64,000 bases of DNA, taken from contig NZ_CP019420.1 in NCBI RefSeq assembly GCF_001984215.1, forward strand, positions 1,054,001 through 1,118,000, in the 5' to 3' direction. The DNA comes from Mycobacterium sp. MS1601 (GTDB lineage Bacteria; Actinomycetota; Actinomycetes; Mycobacteriales; Mycobacteriaceae). The notes beneath the pieces were generated by a model. That model saw only the letters and a program-made list of their open reading frames with translations, did no database searches and was not told where the DNA came from. This document shows positions 9,168 through 17,765 of this stretch, piece after piece. Position 1 is the stretch's first letter; every line of letters begins with the position of its first letter. A program made the position numbers and the translations under genes.

Positions 9168-10175
9168 TCAGCCGTGTCGATGGATGGTGTAGTCCACCAG
9201 CGACTCCATCGCCCGCCGCCCGGCCACATCCGGCAGCGCCGCCAGCTCCTGGCGAGCCTGCTCGGCGTACTCCGTCACGGTCTGTTTGGCCCGGACCATG
9301 CCGTTGGACGCCCGCAGCAGTGTCAGCGCCTCGGCCACCGCGGCATCGTCCTCGATCGGCTCGGCCAGCAGCGTGCGCAGGCGGTCGGCCTCGGGACCCG
9401 TCTCCTGCAGCGCGTAGAGCACCGGCAGCGTGTGCACCCCTTCACGCAGATCGGTGCCGGGCAGCTTGCCGGACTCGTCGGGGTCGCTGTCGATGTCGAT
9501 GATGTCGTCGGAGATCTGGAACGCCGTGCCCACGATGCCGCCGAGCCGGAACAACCGCTCGATCTGGTCGTCGTCGGCGCCGGAGAACGTCGCCCCGAAC
9601 CGGCCCGACGCGGCGATCAGGCATGCGGTCTTTTCGTAGACCACCTTCAGGTAGTGATCGATGGGGTCGACACCCTCGGTGACCCCGCGGGTCTCCCGCA
9701 TCTGCCCGGTGACCAGCTGGGCGAAGGTGTCGGCGATCACCAGTACCGCGTCCGGCCCCAGCCGGGACACCAGCCGCGACGCGGTGGCAAAGAGGTAGTC
9801 GCCGGCCAGGATGGCAATGTTGTTGCTCCACCGGGCGTTGGCGCTCGGTGCGCCGCGACGCATCTGCGCCTCGTCCATCACGTCGTCGTGGTACAGCGTG
9901 GCCAGGTGCACCATCTCGATGACGGCACCCGCGACCACCACGTCGTCGTTGTTGGGGTCGGGGCCCAGTGCCGCTGACAGCACGGTGAACAGCGGCCGGA
10001 AGCGCTTGCCGCCCGCCAGGAACAGGTGATGCACCGCCTCGGACATCAGCTCATCGGCTTTGCCCAGCTCAGTGGCCATCAGTTGCTCGATCTGCGACAC
10101 ACCGTCGCGGACACTTGCGGCCAACTCGGCATCGCCGAAATCCACGCCCGCCACCACGCTCGCCGGTGTCCTCAC
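9168..10175 (-). CDS. grcC1: Polyprenyl diphosphate synthase GrcC1
   Basis: A trans-type polyprenyl diphosphate synthase of 335 residues that elongates allylic diphosphates with isopentenyl diphosphate, likely supplying the menaquinone side chain. The first Asp-rich motif is [11 protein letters not shown] (about residues 96-106) and the second is DDIID. The GKRFRPL isopentenyl-diphosphate site is also present. The GTG at 10175 gives [12 protein letters not shown], matching the M. tuberculosis N-terminus and its 335-residue length as remembered; an ATG at 10205 would overlap the divergent menJ start, so it is disfavoured. It is divergent from menJ with a 22-base gap. Confidence 0.93.
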   Translation of the reverse strand: MRTPASVVAGVDFGDAELAASVRDGVSQIEQLMATELGKADELMSEAVHHLFLAGGKRFRPLFTVLSAALGPDPNNDDVVVAGAVIEMVHLATLYHDDVMDEAQMRRGAPSANARWSNNIAILAGDYLFATASRLVSRLGPDAVLVIADTFAQLVTGQMRETRGVTEGVDPIDHYLKVVYEKTACLIAASGRFGATFSGADDDQIERLFRLGGIVGTAFQISDDIIDIDSDPDESGKLPGTDLREGVHTLPVLYALQETGPEADRLRTLLAEPIEDDAAVAEALTLLRASNGMVRAKQTVTEYAEQARQELAALPDVAGRRAMESLVDYTIHRHG

Positions 10176-10197
10176 GGGTCCAACATACTGGGCACCA

Positions 10198-11416
10198 TGA
10201 ATCACGCTGCCGATGTGGTTGTCGTCGGCGCCGGACCGGCAGGTTCGGCGGCCGCGGCATGGGCCGCGAGGGCAGGTCGCGATGTGCTGGTGATCGACGC
10301 GGCGACGTTCCCGCGCGACAAGTCCTGCGGTGACGGACTGACCCGCGGGCGGTCGCCGAACTGGAACGACTGGGGCTGGGACCCTGGCTCGACGGGCACA
10401 TCCGCCACGACGGGCTGCGGATGTCGGGATTCGGTTCGGCGGTGCAGGTGCGCTGGCCCGGGCCGTCGTTTCCGGCCACCGGATCCGCGGTGCCGCGCAC
10501 CGAGCTCGACGACCGTGTTCGAGCCGTCGCGGAATCCTCGGGTGCGGCGATGCTACTGGGCGCCAAAGCCGTTTCGGTGGAACACGATTCGAGCGGTGCG
10601 GTCAGCGCCGTCGTCCTGGGCGACGGGGCCCGGGTGAGCTGTCGGGAGCTGATCGTCGCCGACGGCGCCCGCTCCACGCTGGGCCGGGTGCTGGGCAGGC
10701 AGTGGCACCAGGAGACCGTGTACGGCGTGGCGGGACGGGCCTATCTGTCCTCGCCGCGGGCCTCGGACCCCTGGTTGACGTCGGATCTGGAGCTGCGGTC
10801 CGTCGACGGGACCGTGTTGCCGGGGTACGGCTGGATCTTTCCGCTGGGCAATGGCGAGGTGAACATCGGCGTCGGCGCGCTGGCCACCGCCACTCGACCC
10901 GCCGAGGTGGCGCTACGCCCCCTGATCAAGCACTACACCGACCTCAAACGCGACGAGTGGGGCTTCGAGGGTGAGGCCCGCGCGGTCTCCTCGGCGCTGC
11001 TGCCGATGGGCGGAGCGGTCTCCGGAGTGGCCGGACCCAACTGGATGCTGATCGGTGACGCCGCCGCCTGCGTGAACCCGCTCAACGGCGAGGGGATCGA
11101 CTACGGCATGGAGACCGGCCGGCTGGCGGTCGAACTGCTGGGCTCCGGTGACCTGACCGAGGCGTGGCCGGCGGTACTGCAGGAGCACTATGCCCGTGGG
11201 TTCTCGGTGGCACGACGGCTCGCGCTGCTGCTGACCATCCCGCGGTTTCTGCCGTTGGCCGGCCCGCTGGCGATGCGGTCGCAGGTGTTGATGGGTGTCG
11301 CGGTGCGGGTGATGGGCAATCTGGTCACCGAGGAGGACGCCGACTGGGTGGCGCGGCTGTGGCGAGCTGCCGGAACCGGGTCACGACGGCTGGATCGCCG
11401 CAAGCCCTTCACGTGA
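10198..11416 (+). pseudogene. menJ: Menaquinone side-chain reductase MenJ, reading frame broken by one missing base
   Basis: This FAD-dependent geranylgeranyl-reductase-family enzyme saturates one isoprene unit of menaquinone in mycobacteria. The ATG at 10198 starts a clear FAD-binding fold (VVVVGAGPAGSAAAA) and the PRDKSCGDGLT motif. Right after GDGLT the frame breaks at a CCC run, 10342-10344. Adding one C restores PRAVAELERLGLGPWLDGHI and joins the second frame, which runs through MSGFGSAV to the stop at 11414-11416 with all later motifs intact (GYGWIFPLGNGEVNIGVG, GDAAACVNPLNGEGID). The whole gene downstream of the break is well preserved. It may thus be a sequencing error rather than a true pseudogene. 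Its end touches a 49-bp palindromic repeat. Confidence 0.88.
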
Positions 11417-11463
11417 TTTCGGCGTGAATACAGTCGGTGAGCGACCGTATTCACGCCGAAATC
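11415..11463. repeat. 49-bp palindromic repeat, copy 1
   Basis: An inverted repeat with perfect 17-base arms (11415-11431 GATTTCGGCGTGAATAC; 11447-11463) and a further four-base stem inside. It sits between the convergent menJ and lacI-type genes: the last bases of the menJ stop form its left edge, and the TGA stop of the minus-strand gene (11451-11453) lies within its right arm. It is one of four copies of identical length in this window. It probably forms a bidirectional transcription terminator or RNA-stabilising stem-loop. Confidence 0.85.
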
Positions 11464-12467
11464 CCAGCGGCCGTTGATTGGCGAACCACCAGCCGCGAGC
11501 CCAGCGAGGCCCGGATGGTCTGCGTGGTGGCCGCACCGTCGATGGCCTGCATCAGCAACCGCACCCCTTCGGCGGCGATGTCGGCAAGCGGCTGCGCGAT
11601 GGTGGTCAGCGGTGGGGTGCTCAGGGCGGCGAAGGGAATGTCGTCGAATCCCGTCACCACGACATCGGCGGGCACCGCTGCGCCGGCGTCGCGGCACGCC
11701 TGCAGCACACCGAGGGCAATCAGGTCGTTGCCACAGACGATGGCGTCCGGTCGCGGGCCTGACGCCAGGATCTGCGCACCGGCCCGCTGGCCCCACTCGG
11801 TGGAGTACTCCCCCATCAGCACGGAATCGGGCGACACGGTAATACCCTGTGCCCCAGCATGTTTGAGAAGACCGGCGTGGCGCAGTTCAGTCGACGAGTC
11901 GGTGGGCCGCGCGCTGACGAAGGCCGCTGTGGCGACTCCGAGTTCACGCAGGTGGTTGACGATCAGCGACTGGGCGAAGTCGTCGTCGATTCCCACCCAG
12001 TCGGTATCGGTGTCGCGGGCACGACGGTCGATCTGCACCACCGGGACGCGGGCCGACGCCGCCCGGACCGCGGGGCCACTGTCGGTTTCGTTGGTGGGGC
12101 TGATGATGATGCCGTCGACGCGCCGATTGATCAGTGAGGCAAGGCGATCCGCCTCGATGCGCGAGCTGGACTGCGCATCGCAGAGCAGCATCTGCAGCCC
12201 GCGTTCGGCGAGCACCCGGTCCACGTTCTTCACCAGTGCCGTGAAGAACGGGTTGGCGATGTCGGGGACCACCATGCCGATGGTGTCGCTGCGGCTGCGC
12301 CGCAGCGAACTGGCGATGCCGTTGCTGGAGTAGCCCAGCTCAGCCACCGCGTCCTCGATGCGCCGGGCCAGCTCCGGTGACACGGTGCGCGCGCCGGACA
12401 ACGCGCGTGAGACCGTTGCCGTGGACACCCCCGCCCGTTCGGCGACCTGCCTGATTGTCGGCCGCAC
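11451..12467 (-). CDS. LacI-family transcriptional regulator
   Basis: A 338-residue repressor-type regulator. The N-terminal helix-turn-helix (about residues 4-25, IRQVAERAGVSTATVSRALS) and hinge are followed by a periplasmic-binding-protein fold that binds a small effector. GTG at 12467 with GAGGGG just upstream is chosen as start. It is divergent from the ThiXYZ-like importer operon at 12641, and the spacer has two palindromes of the type LacI proteins bind, so it very likely controls that operon and itself. The effector is presumably the imported compound, which is unknown. Confidence 0.9.
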   Translation of the reverse strand: MRPTIRQVAERAGVSTATVSRALSGARTVSPELARRIEDAVAELGYSSNGIASSLRRSRSDTIGMVVPDIANPFFTALVKNVDRVLAERGLQMLLCDAQSSSRIEADRLASLINRRVDGIIISPTNETDSGPAVRAASARVPVVQIDRRARDTDTDWVGIDDDFAQSLIVNHLRELGVATAAFVSARPTDSSTELRHAGLLKHAGAQGITVSPDSVLMGEYSTEWGQRAGAQILASGPRPDAIVCGNDLIALGVLQACRDAGAAVPADVVVTGFDDIPFAALSTPPLTTIAQPLADIAAEGVRLLMQAIDGAATTQTIRASLGSRLVVRQSTAAGISA

Positions 12468-12534
12468 AGCCCCCTCTTCCCGTCACGTTTCTCGTCTCGA
12501 CCACCCATGTGTAGCACCCCAACGCGCCCTCAGG

Positions 12535-12546
12535 CAATCGTTTACA
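12535..12546. promoter_or_regulatory. Operator-like half of a LacI-type palindrome (distal)
   Basis: CAATCGTTTACA, whose complement TGTAAACGATTG matches the downstream perfect palindrome at most positions and keeps the central CG step typical for LacI-family operators. It lies 68 bases before the regulator's start and about 65 bases from the second site, so both sites could be bridged by one tetramer or used separately. Confidence 0.5.
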
Positions 12547-12610
12547 CAGCCGAAACGCACAGCTCTTGCGCATTTTTGTGACGCGATGGTTTGGTATGTC
12601 GCATCATCCT

Positions 12611-12624
12611 TGTAATCGATTACA
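12611..12624. promoter_or_regulatory. LacI-family operator TGTAATCGATTACA
   Basis: A perfect 14-base palindrome with a central CG, located 17 bases before the ATG of the importer binding protein and just upstream of its GGAGGAG ribosome binding site. Its position at or after the likely transcription start would let a bound repressor block the operon. The natural binder is the divergent LacI-family protein encoded at 11451-12467. Confidence 0.75.
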
Positions 12625-12640
12625 TCACCGGAGGAGACGC

Positions 12641-13639
12641 ATGAAGACACACTTCCGCTCCCGCATGGCAGCCGCTCTCATGACCGCTGCCGCCGCCATG
12701 GGACTCGTCGCCTGCGGCGGCGACTCCGCGGAAACCACCGACAACGGCCTCACACCGGTCCGGATGATCATGGAGTGGCCGGTGGCCGACGCCTTCTGGA
12801 CACCGTTCGTGGTGGCCAAGGACAAGGGCTACTACTCCGACGCCGGGATCGACCTCACCATCACCGCGCCGCCCACCGTGGCCGACACCATGAAGTTCCT
12901 GGGCACCGACGAGGCCGACGTCGCCTTCACCACCACCCTGGACGTGCTGTTCGCCAAGGACCAGGACGCACCGGTGGTTGCCATCGGCTCCTACGGCGAC
13001 AGCAACAACTGGGGCCTGATCTCCCGCGAGCCGTTCGACCTGGCGCAGATCAAGGGCAAGACCATCGGCATCTACAACGACGCCTGGTCCAAAGCTCAGC
13101 TGACGATGATGCTGGACTCGGTTGGCCTGAGCCTGCCGGACGTGCAGCTGGTCACCGCCGCCGACAACACCGTGCCGCTGCTGTTGGAGAACAAGGTGGA
13201 CATCATCACCGGCGTCACCAACGCCGAATCCGCGGAGATCCGCGTCAACGGCAACTTCGAACCGTTCTTCATGCCGGCCGCCGAGCACGGCGCACCCAAT
13301 GCGCCGATCTTCGTCGTCGCGGGCAACACCAACTGGCTCGACGAAAATCAGGACACCGCCAAAGCTTTCATGGCAGCCACCGAGAAGGGACTCGAAGATT
13401 CCCTTTCCGATCCCACGGCTGCCATGGAGATCTTCAAGAAGGCCTACCCCAACTCCGACATGGCCTTCATCACCGACTCGTGGACCGCGACCGCCGAGAT
13501 CCTGCAGGCCCAGACCGTGCCCTTCGCGCAGAGCGACGAGCAGTGGAAGGGCCTGCTGGACGCCGCGGTGTCGCAGGATCTGGTGAAGTCGGTCGACGAG
13601 CCCAGCGCCTACTGGACCGACGCCTACCTGCCCGCCTGA
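12641..13639 (+). CDS. NMT1/THI5-like (ThiY-type) substrate-binding lipoprotein
   Basis: A 332-residue binding protein. The signal ends in a lipobox LVAC followed by GGDS, so it is anchored to the membrane. The mature protein has the features of the NMT1/THI5-like superfamily (KDKGYYSDAGIDLTI near the N-terminus, a TTTLDVLFAKDQ segment, and the GIYNDAWSKAQ segment) that bind pyrimidine, riboflavin, taurine or nitrate-like ligands. The ATG at 12641 follows GGAGGAGAC and a LacI operator. It heads an operon with an M24 peptidase, a GATase1-like protein, an ATPase, a permease and a nitrilase-type enzyme. The ligand is not known. Confidence 0.85.
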   Translation: MKTHFRSRMAAALMTAAAAMGLVACGGDSAETTDNGLTPVRMIMEWPVADAFWTPFVVAKDKGYYSDAGIDLTITAPPTVADTMKFLGTDEADVAFTTTLDVLFAKDQDAPVVAIGSYGDSNNWGLISREPFDLAQIKGKTIGIYNDAWSKAQLTMMLDSVGLSLPDVQLVTAADNTVPLLLENKVDIITGVTNAESAEIRVNGNFEPFFMPAAEHGAPNAPIFVVAGNTNWLDENQDTAKAFMAATEKGLEDSLSDPTAAMEIFKKAYPNSDMAFITDSWTATAEILQAQTVPFAQSDEQWKGLLDAAVSQDLVKSVDEPSAYWTDAYLPA

Positions 13640-13694
13640 CCGACAAAGGAGGAAACCGCATGGAGGACATCAGCATCGCGCCCCGGCCGGACTC

Positions 13695-14321
13695 GTGAAA
13701 GCTCAACTGCTGGCCCGTGATGTCGCCGAACTCGCCGCGGACGTCATCTGGGCCGGCATGACCGAACGCGAGCTCGCCAGGTGGGCCGAAGAGACACTGC
13801 GGGAACGCGGATCGACCGGCCTGTGGACCATCGTGAACGTCGGCTTCGGCCGCGGCAGCCTGGACTGCTTCCCCACCGTGTCACCCACCGACCGGATGCT
13901 GTGGAACATCGACTCCGGCTACATCGACGTCCATCCGGTGGTCGACGGCTGGTGGGGCGACTGCACCCGGACCTTCGTGGTGGGTGATCAGCCCGACTAC
14001 CTGGAGGCCAAAGCCGAGATCCAGAAGATCCACGACACCGTTCTTGCCGCCGCGTATCCGGGTATGCCCGCCCGCGAACTGTGGTCGGCGTTCAACGACT
14101 GCATCGCGGGCACCGGTTGGAACCACATGGACCGCCTGGGCAACATCGGCCACTCGATCGGCCAGAACGTCTCCTACACACAGGGTTACATCGACCGGCA
14201 CAACACGACACCGATGTGGGGCGGCTGGGCTGTCGAACCCTTCATCGGCAACCACCTCTACGGCGTCAAGGTCGAAGACGTCATCTGGTTCGGACCGCAG
14301 GGATGCACCGTCATCCGGTGA
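13695..14321 (+). CDS. M24-family metallopeptidase; 5' end possibly frameshifted
   Basis: A 208-residue pita-bread protein in which all five metal ligands are present: Asp73, Asp89 (GDCTRTF), His153 (GNIGHSIG), Glu181 and Glu194. It is probably an active dinuclear metal hydrolase. The GTG at 13695 has no good ribosome site of its own, but an AAAGGAGGAAACCGC-ATG at 13660 does; that ATG reads twelve codons (MEDISIAPRPDS) and stops at 13698. One extra C in the run at 13681-13684 would fuse both into MEDISIAPPAGLVKAQLL and give a 220-residue protein. Either a base is missing or the short frame is a coupled leader. It sits in the LacI-linked importer operon. Confidence 0.8.
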   Translation: MKAQLLARDVAELAADVIWAGMTERELARWAEETLRERGSTGLWTIVNVGFGRGSLDCFPTVSPTDRMLWNIDSGYIDVHPVVDGWWGDCTRTFVVGDQPDYLEAKAEIQKIHDTVLAAAYPGMPARELWSAFNDCIAGTGWNHMDRLGNIGHSIGQNVSYTQGYIDRHNTTPMWGGWAVEPFIGNHLYGVKVEDVIWFGPQGCTVIR

Positions 14322-14366
14322 CCTCTTTCGCCCGAACCCGCCATCACAATCTGAAAGGAGTCGGCA

Positions 14367-15122
14367 GTGGCACGCGCACTGATCGCCGGCGAATCCTGGA
14401 CCACGACATCGATCCACACCAAGGGCTTCGACTCGTTCACCACCGTGGCCTACCAGGAAGGGGTACAGGACTTCTCGGACGCGCTGACCGCAGGCGGGCA
14501 TGACGTCACCTTCATGCCCAACCACACCGCGGCACAGCACTTCCCCACCACCAGCGCACAACTGGACGCGTACGACGTGGTGATCCTGTCCGATATCGGC
14601 TCCAACACGCTGCTGTTGCCCAATGACGTCTTCCTGCAGGGCAAGTCGTTTCCGAACCGGCTCCGGGTGCTGCGCGACTGGGTGCGCGAGGGCGGGGCAC
14701 TGATGATGGTGGGCGGCTACCTCAGCTTCCAGGGCATCGAGGCGAAGGCGAACTACAAGAACTCCCTGCTGGCCGAAGCGCTGCCCGTTCTGATGGAAGA
14801 CGGTGACGACCGCGAAGAGACCCCCGAGGGCGCGATCCCGCACCTGTTCGGACCCGAGCATCCCTGCACGACGGGTCTGCCGGACACCTGGCCGGCCCTG
14901 CTCGGATTCCAGCGCCTGGCCCCGCGATCGGCATCCGAGGTGCTGGCCCAGGTCAACGGGCATCCGCTGTTGACCGTGGGCAGGTACGGCAAGGGGCGGT
15001 CTGCGGCCTTCGCCAGCGATATCGGACCCCACTGGGCGCCAACCGAATTCACCCAGTGGGACGGGTTCTCGACACTGTGGACCCAAACCGTGTCCTGGCT
15101 GGCGGACAAGGACACCCTATGA
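14367..15122 (+). CDS. Putative glutamine amidotransferase-fold (class I-like) protein
   Basis: A 251-residue cytosolic protein starting at GTG after AAAGGAG. It looks like the GATase1-like/ThuA-type fold: an early strand with ALIAGESW, an AYDVVILSDIG strand, the segment RDWVREGGALMMVGGYLSFQG and a C-terminal RYGKGRSAAFASDIGPHWAP segment. The nucleophilic Cys of true glutamine amidotransferases is not evident at the elbow position, so hydrolysis of glutamine is doubtful. Its place between an M24 peptidase and importer genes hints at processing of the imported molecule. The following ATPase gene overlaps it by 4 bases. Confidence 0.7.
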   Translation: MARALIAGESWTTTSIHTKGFDSFTTVAYQEGVQDFSDALTAGGHDVTFMPNHTAAQHFPTTSAQLDAYDVVILSDIGSNTLLLPNDVFLQGKSFPNRLRVLRDWVREGGALMMVGGYLSFQGIEAKANYKNSLLAEALPVLMEDGDDREETPEGAIPHLFGPEHPCTTGLPDTWPALLGFQRLAPRSASEVLAQVNGHPLLTVGRYGKGRSAAFASDIGPHWAPTEFTQWDGFSTLWTQTVSWLADKDTL

Positions 15123-15874
15123 GCCTGCACCTCAAGGGCATCTCGCAGCAATTCGATGGTGTCGAGGCGCTGGCACCGGTGGACCTGGATGTGCAGGACG
15201 GGGAGTTCGTCTGCATCGTCGGGCCGTCGGGCTGCGGCAAGTCGACGATCTTCAACATCGTCTCCGGACTGCTGACACCCACCAGCGGAACCGTCACCCT
15301 CGACGGTAAGGACATCAGAGGAAAGTCCGGACACGTCGGCTACATGCTGCAGAAGGATCTGCTGCTGCCCTGGCGCACCGTGCTCGAGAACATCGTGCTG
15401 GGTGCCGACATCACCGGCCGCGCCTCGCGTTCGGACCGGGCGGCCGCCGCTCAGATGGCAGAACGCTACGGCCTGGGCGCCTACCTCAACCACTACCCGC
15501 ACGCACTGTCCGGCGGCATGCGGCAGCGGGTGGCCGTCATGCGCACGCTTGCGCTCGACCATCCCCTGATGCTGCTCGACGAACCGTTCGGGGCGCTGGA
15601 CAGCCACACCCGCTTGTTGATGCAGCAGTGGCTGTTGCAGGTCTGGCGCGAGCAGCGCAAGACCATCATGTTCGTCACGCACGACATCGACGAGGCGCTG
15701 TTCCTCGGTGACCGCGTTGTGGTGATGACCCCGCGGCCCGGACGTGTGCAGGAGGTCATCGCCATCGATCTGCCGCGGCCCCGCGACATCCACATGACCA
15801 CCGACCCCCGCTACACCGAACTCAAGTCGACGGTTCTGGATCTGATCTACGGGCGAGCCCCGGAGGTGGCCTGA
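15119..15874 (+). CDS. ABC importer ATPase, ThiZ/SsuB/TauB-like
   Basis: A 251-residue ATPase with Walker A GPSGCGKST (residues 35-43), Q-loop region MLQKDLLLPW, signature LSGGM at about 130, Walker B LMLLDEP at about 150 and switch His in FVTHDID. The class belongs with NMT1-type binding proteins (thiamine precursor, sulfonate, nitrate). The ATG overlaps the upstream stop (ATGA at 15119) and its stop overlaps the permease start (TGATG), so it is co-translated with both. Confidence 0.92.
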   Translation: MSLHLKGISQQFDGVEALAPVDLDVQDGEFVCIVGPSGCGKSTIFNIVSGLLTPTSGTVTLDGKDIRGKSGHVGYMLQKDLLLPWRTVLENIVLGADITGRASRSDRAAAAQMAERYGLGAYLNHYPHALSGGMRQRVAVMRTLALDHPLMLLDEPFGALDSHTRLLMQQWLLQVWREQRKTIMFVTHDIDEALFLGDRVVVMTPRPGRVQEVIAIDLPRPRDIHMTTDPRYTELKSTVLDLIYGRAPEVA

Positions 15875-16719
15875 TGCCCAAAATCGGAGCCAGCATTCCA
15901 CTGCGCCTGCGGGCCATCGGCATTCCCGTGCTGGGGATGGTGCTGCTGGTGGTGGTGTGGGACCTCACGGTCCGGATCTTCGATATCGCCCCCTACGTGC
16001 TGCCCAGTCCCGCACGAACCCTGGAAGCCCTGCGAGACGACTGGTCGTCACTGGGCCCCGGTACGATCATCACCAGCCAGGAGTTCATCCTCGGGTTTCT
16101 CATCGGCGCCACCGCGGGATTTCTCTTCGCCCTGGTGATGTCGTGGTCCAATGTCGTGCAGCGCTTCCTCTACCCGATCCTCATCACCTCCCAGGCCGTC
16201 CCGATCATCGCCGTCGCGCCCGCACTGGTGATCTGGATGGGCTTCGGGCTGGCCCCCAAGCTGACCATCGTCGCCCTGATTGTGTTCTTCCCCGTGGTGG
16301 TCAACGTTCTCGACGGCCTGGCTTCGGTGGACAAGGACCTGCTAGCCCTGGTCAAGGCCATGGGCGGAACCCGTTGGCGGATATTCCGTTCCGTGACCCT
16401 GCCCGCCACCTTGACTCCGCTGTTCTCCGCCCTGAAGATGACGGCCACGTTCGCCGTCACCGGCGCGGTGCTCGGCGAGTGGACAGCCTCCACCACCGGC
16501 GGCCTGGGCGTCGCGCTGTTGGAAGCCCAGTCCAGGCTCGATGTGGCCTCGGTGTTCGCCGCGATCATCCTGCTGGTGGCCCTGGGGCTGTTGGCATTCG
16601 GTTCGGTGGCGGTGGCAGAGGTGCTGCTGACACCGTGGCGACGCTCCTCGGTGAAACCTGCGTGGCGGCAGAAGTTCTCAGGCAAGCCAGCCCTCGAAGA
16701 AAAGGTGGGACAACCGTGA
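15874..16719 (+). CDS. ABC importer permease, ThiX/SsuC-like
   Basis: A 281-residue BPD-type permease with about six membrane segments beginning near residue 15. The conserved EAA-like loop is seen as LVKAMGGTRWRIFRSVTLPA. With the ATPase and the ThiY-type binding protein it makes a complete importer. The ATG at 15874 shares bases with the upstream TGA. The basic, Lys-rich C-terminus is cytoplasmic. The next gene starts at a GTG that overlaps its stop. Confidence 0.9.
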   Translation: MPKIGASIPLRLRAIGIPVLGMVLLVVVWDLTVRIFDIAPYVLPSPARTLEALRDDWSSLGPGTIITSQEFILGFLIGATAGFLFALVMSWSNVVQRFLYPILITSQAVPIIAVAPALVIWMGFGLAPKLTIVALIVFFPVVVNVLDGLASVDKDLLALVKAMGGTRWRIFRSVTLPATLTPLFSALKMTATFAVTGAVLGEWTASTTGGLGVALLEAQSRLDVASVFAAIILLVALGLLAFGSVAVAEVLLTPWRRSSVKPAWRQKFSGKPALEEKVGQP

Positions 16720-17540
16720 TCCGCGTGGCCAGTGTGCAGACCAACCCCGTGATGAACGACGTCGCCCACAACGTGAACACCATGGTGGAGTCGATGCGCG
16801 ATCTCGCCGAGCGCGGTGTCCAGTTGGCAGTGTTCCCCGAATTGGCCACCACCGGTTACATGTTCACCGACGCCGAGGAGTGCCGCGCGGTGGCCGAGGA
16901 CGTTCCCGACGGACCCACCACCACCCGGCTCTTGGCCGCCTGCGCCGAGCTGGACATGCACATCGTGTTCGGCATCGCCGAGCGCGAGGGCGATCAGCTG
17001 TACAACTCCAGCGCGTTGCTGGGCCCGCAGGGCTTTGTGGGACGTTACCGCAAGCTGCATCTGTGGGATCAGGAGAACGTCGTGTTCTCCCCCGGAGACG
17101 TCGGACTGCCCGTCTACACAACGGCTCTGGGCGCCATCGGCATCCTGATCTGTTACGACATCTGGTTTCCCGAGGCAGCTCGCACCTTGGCCATGGCCGG
17201 AGCCGAACTGCTGTGCGTGCCCACGAATTGGGTGCCGCTGATCGCCGGCAACGACGCCGACGGCCGCGCCATGGCGAACATCCTGTGCAGCGCCAACTCT
17301 CACTGCAACGGTGTTCCGATAGTGGCCGCGGACCGCTGCGGAACGGAGCGCGGACAGGACTTCCTGGGGCGCAGCGTCATCACCGCCCCCAGCGGGTGGT
17401 ACGCGGCGGGTCCCGCGTCGGCAGTGGACGAAGACGTCATAGTCGCCGATCTCGACCTGAGTGGCATCGGCGCGAGTCGACAGTTGAACGAGTTCAACAA
17501 CACCTTCGCCGATCGCCGGGTGGACGCCTACCGCACATAG
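16716..17540 (+). CDS. Carbon-nitrogen hydrolase (nitrilase superfamily)
   Basis: A 274-residue amidase/carbamoylase-type enzyme. The catalytic triad is visible: Glu42 (FPELATTGY), Lys113 (YRKLHLW) and Cys146 (ICYDIWFPE). The nitrilase superfamily splits non-peptide C-N bonds in amides, nitriles, ureas or N-carbamoyl compounds. The GTG at 16716 overlaps the permease stop (GTGA). Being last in the importer operon, it likely acts on the imported compound, together with the M24 and GATase-like proteins. The exact substrate cannot be deduced. Confidence 0.9.
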   Translation: MIRVASVQTNPVMNDVAHNVNTMVESMRDLAERGVQLAVFPELATTGYMFTDAEECRAVAEDVPDGPTTTRLLAACAELDMHIVFGIAEREGDQLYNSSALLGPQGFVGRYRKLHLWDQENVVFSPGDVGLPVYTTALGAIGILICYDIWFPEAARTLAMAGAELLCVPTNWVPLIAGNDADGRAMANILCSANSHCNGVPIVAADRCGTERGQDFLGRSVITAPSGWYAAGPASAVDEDVIVADLDLSGIGASRQLNEFNNTFADRRVDAYRT

Positions 17541-17765
17541 ACCCTGGTCGGTTCTCTTTGAAACCTCTTGTGCCACTTGGGCATCTGGTGTCACAGGGTG
17601 GAGTTTTGCGGCATGGGTGGATCGGCAGTGCAGGACGGGGAGGCGATGCTGGCTGCCCAGGGCGCAAATCCAGGCGTTGACCGCGCGGATGAACAAGTTG
17701 TCGATTGACGGGTTAACGCATCGAGAATTGTTGCGGATCAGCGACGCCGATCTGCGCGGAGTGCG
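17541..17765. other. Intergenic spacer without a recognised gene
   Basis: This 225-base region follows the importer operon and precedes the convergent M20 peptidase. Both strands contain short open stretches (for example minus-strand FIRAVNAWICALG and plus-strand LSIDGLTHRELLRISDADLRG) that look protein-like but have no start signals and no recognisable family. They may be remnants of a decayed gene. No hairpin with a U-tract was seen. Confidence 0.3.

Noticed and set aside
12468..12640. A thiamine-pyrophosphate riboswitch before the ThiY-like gene
   Set aside because: The spacer lacks the conserved THI-box core and instead holds LacI-type operators.
16170..17696. A 508-codon minus-strand open frame
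   Set aside because: It is antisense to the permease and nitrilase genes, whose catalytic motifs are intact, and its composition is that of a shadow frame.
17541..17765. A transposase remnant
   Set aside because: No terminal inverted repeats, target duplication or catalytic DDE residues could be seen, so no insertion sequence is claimed.
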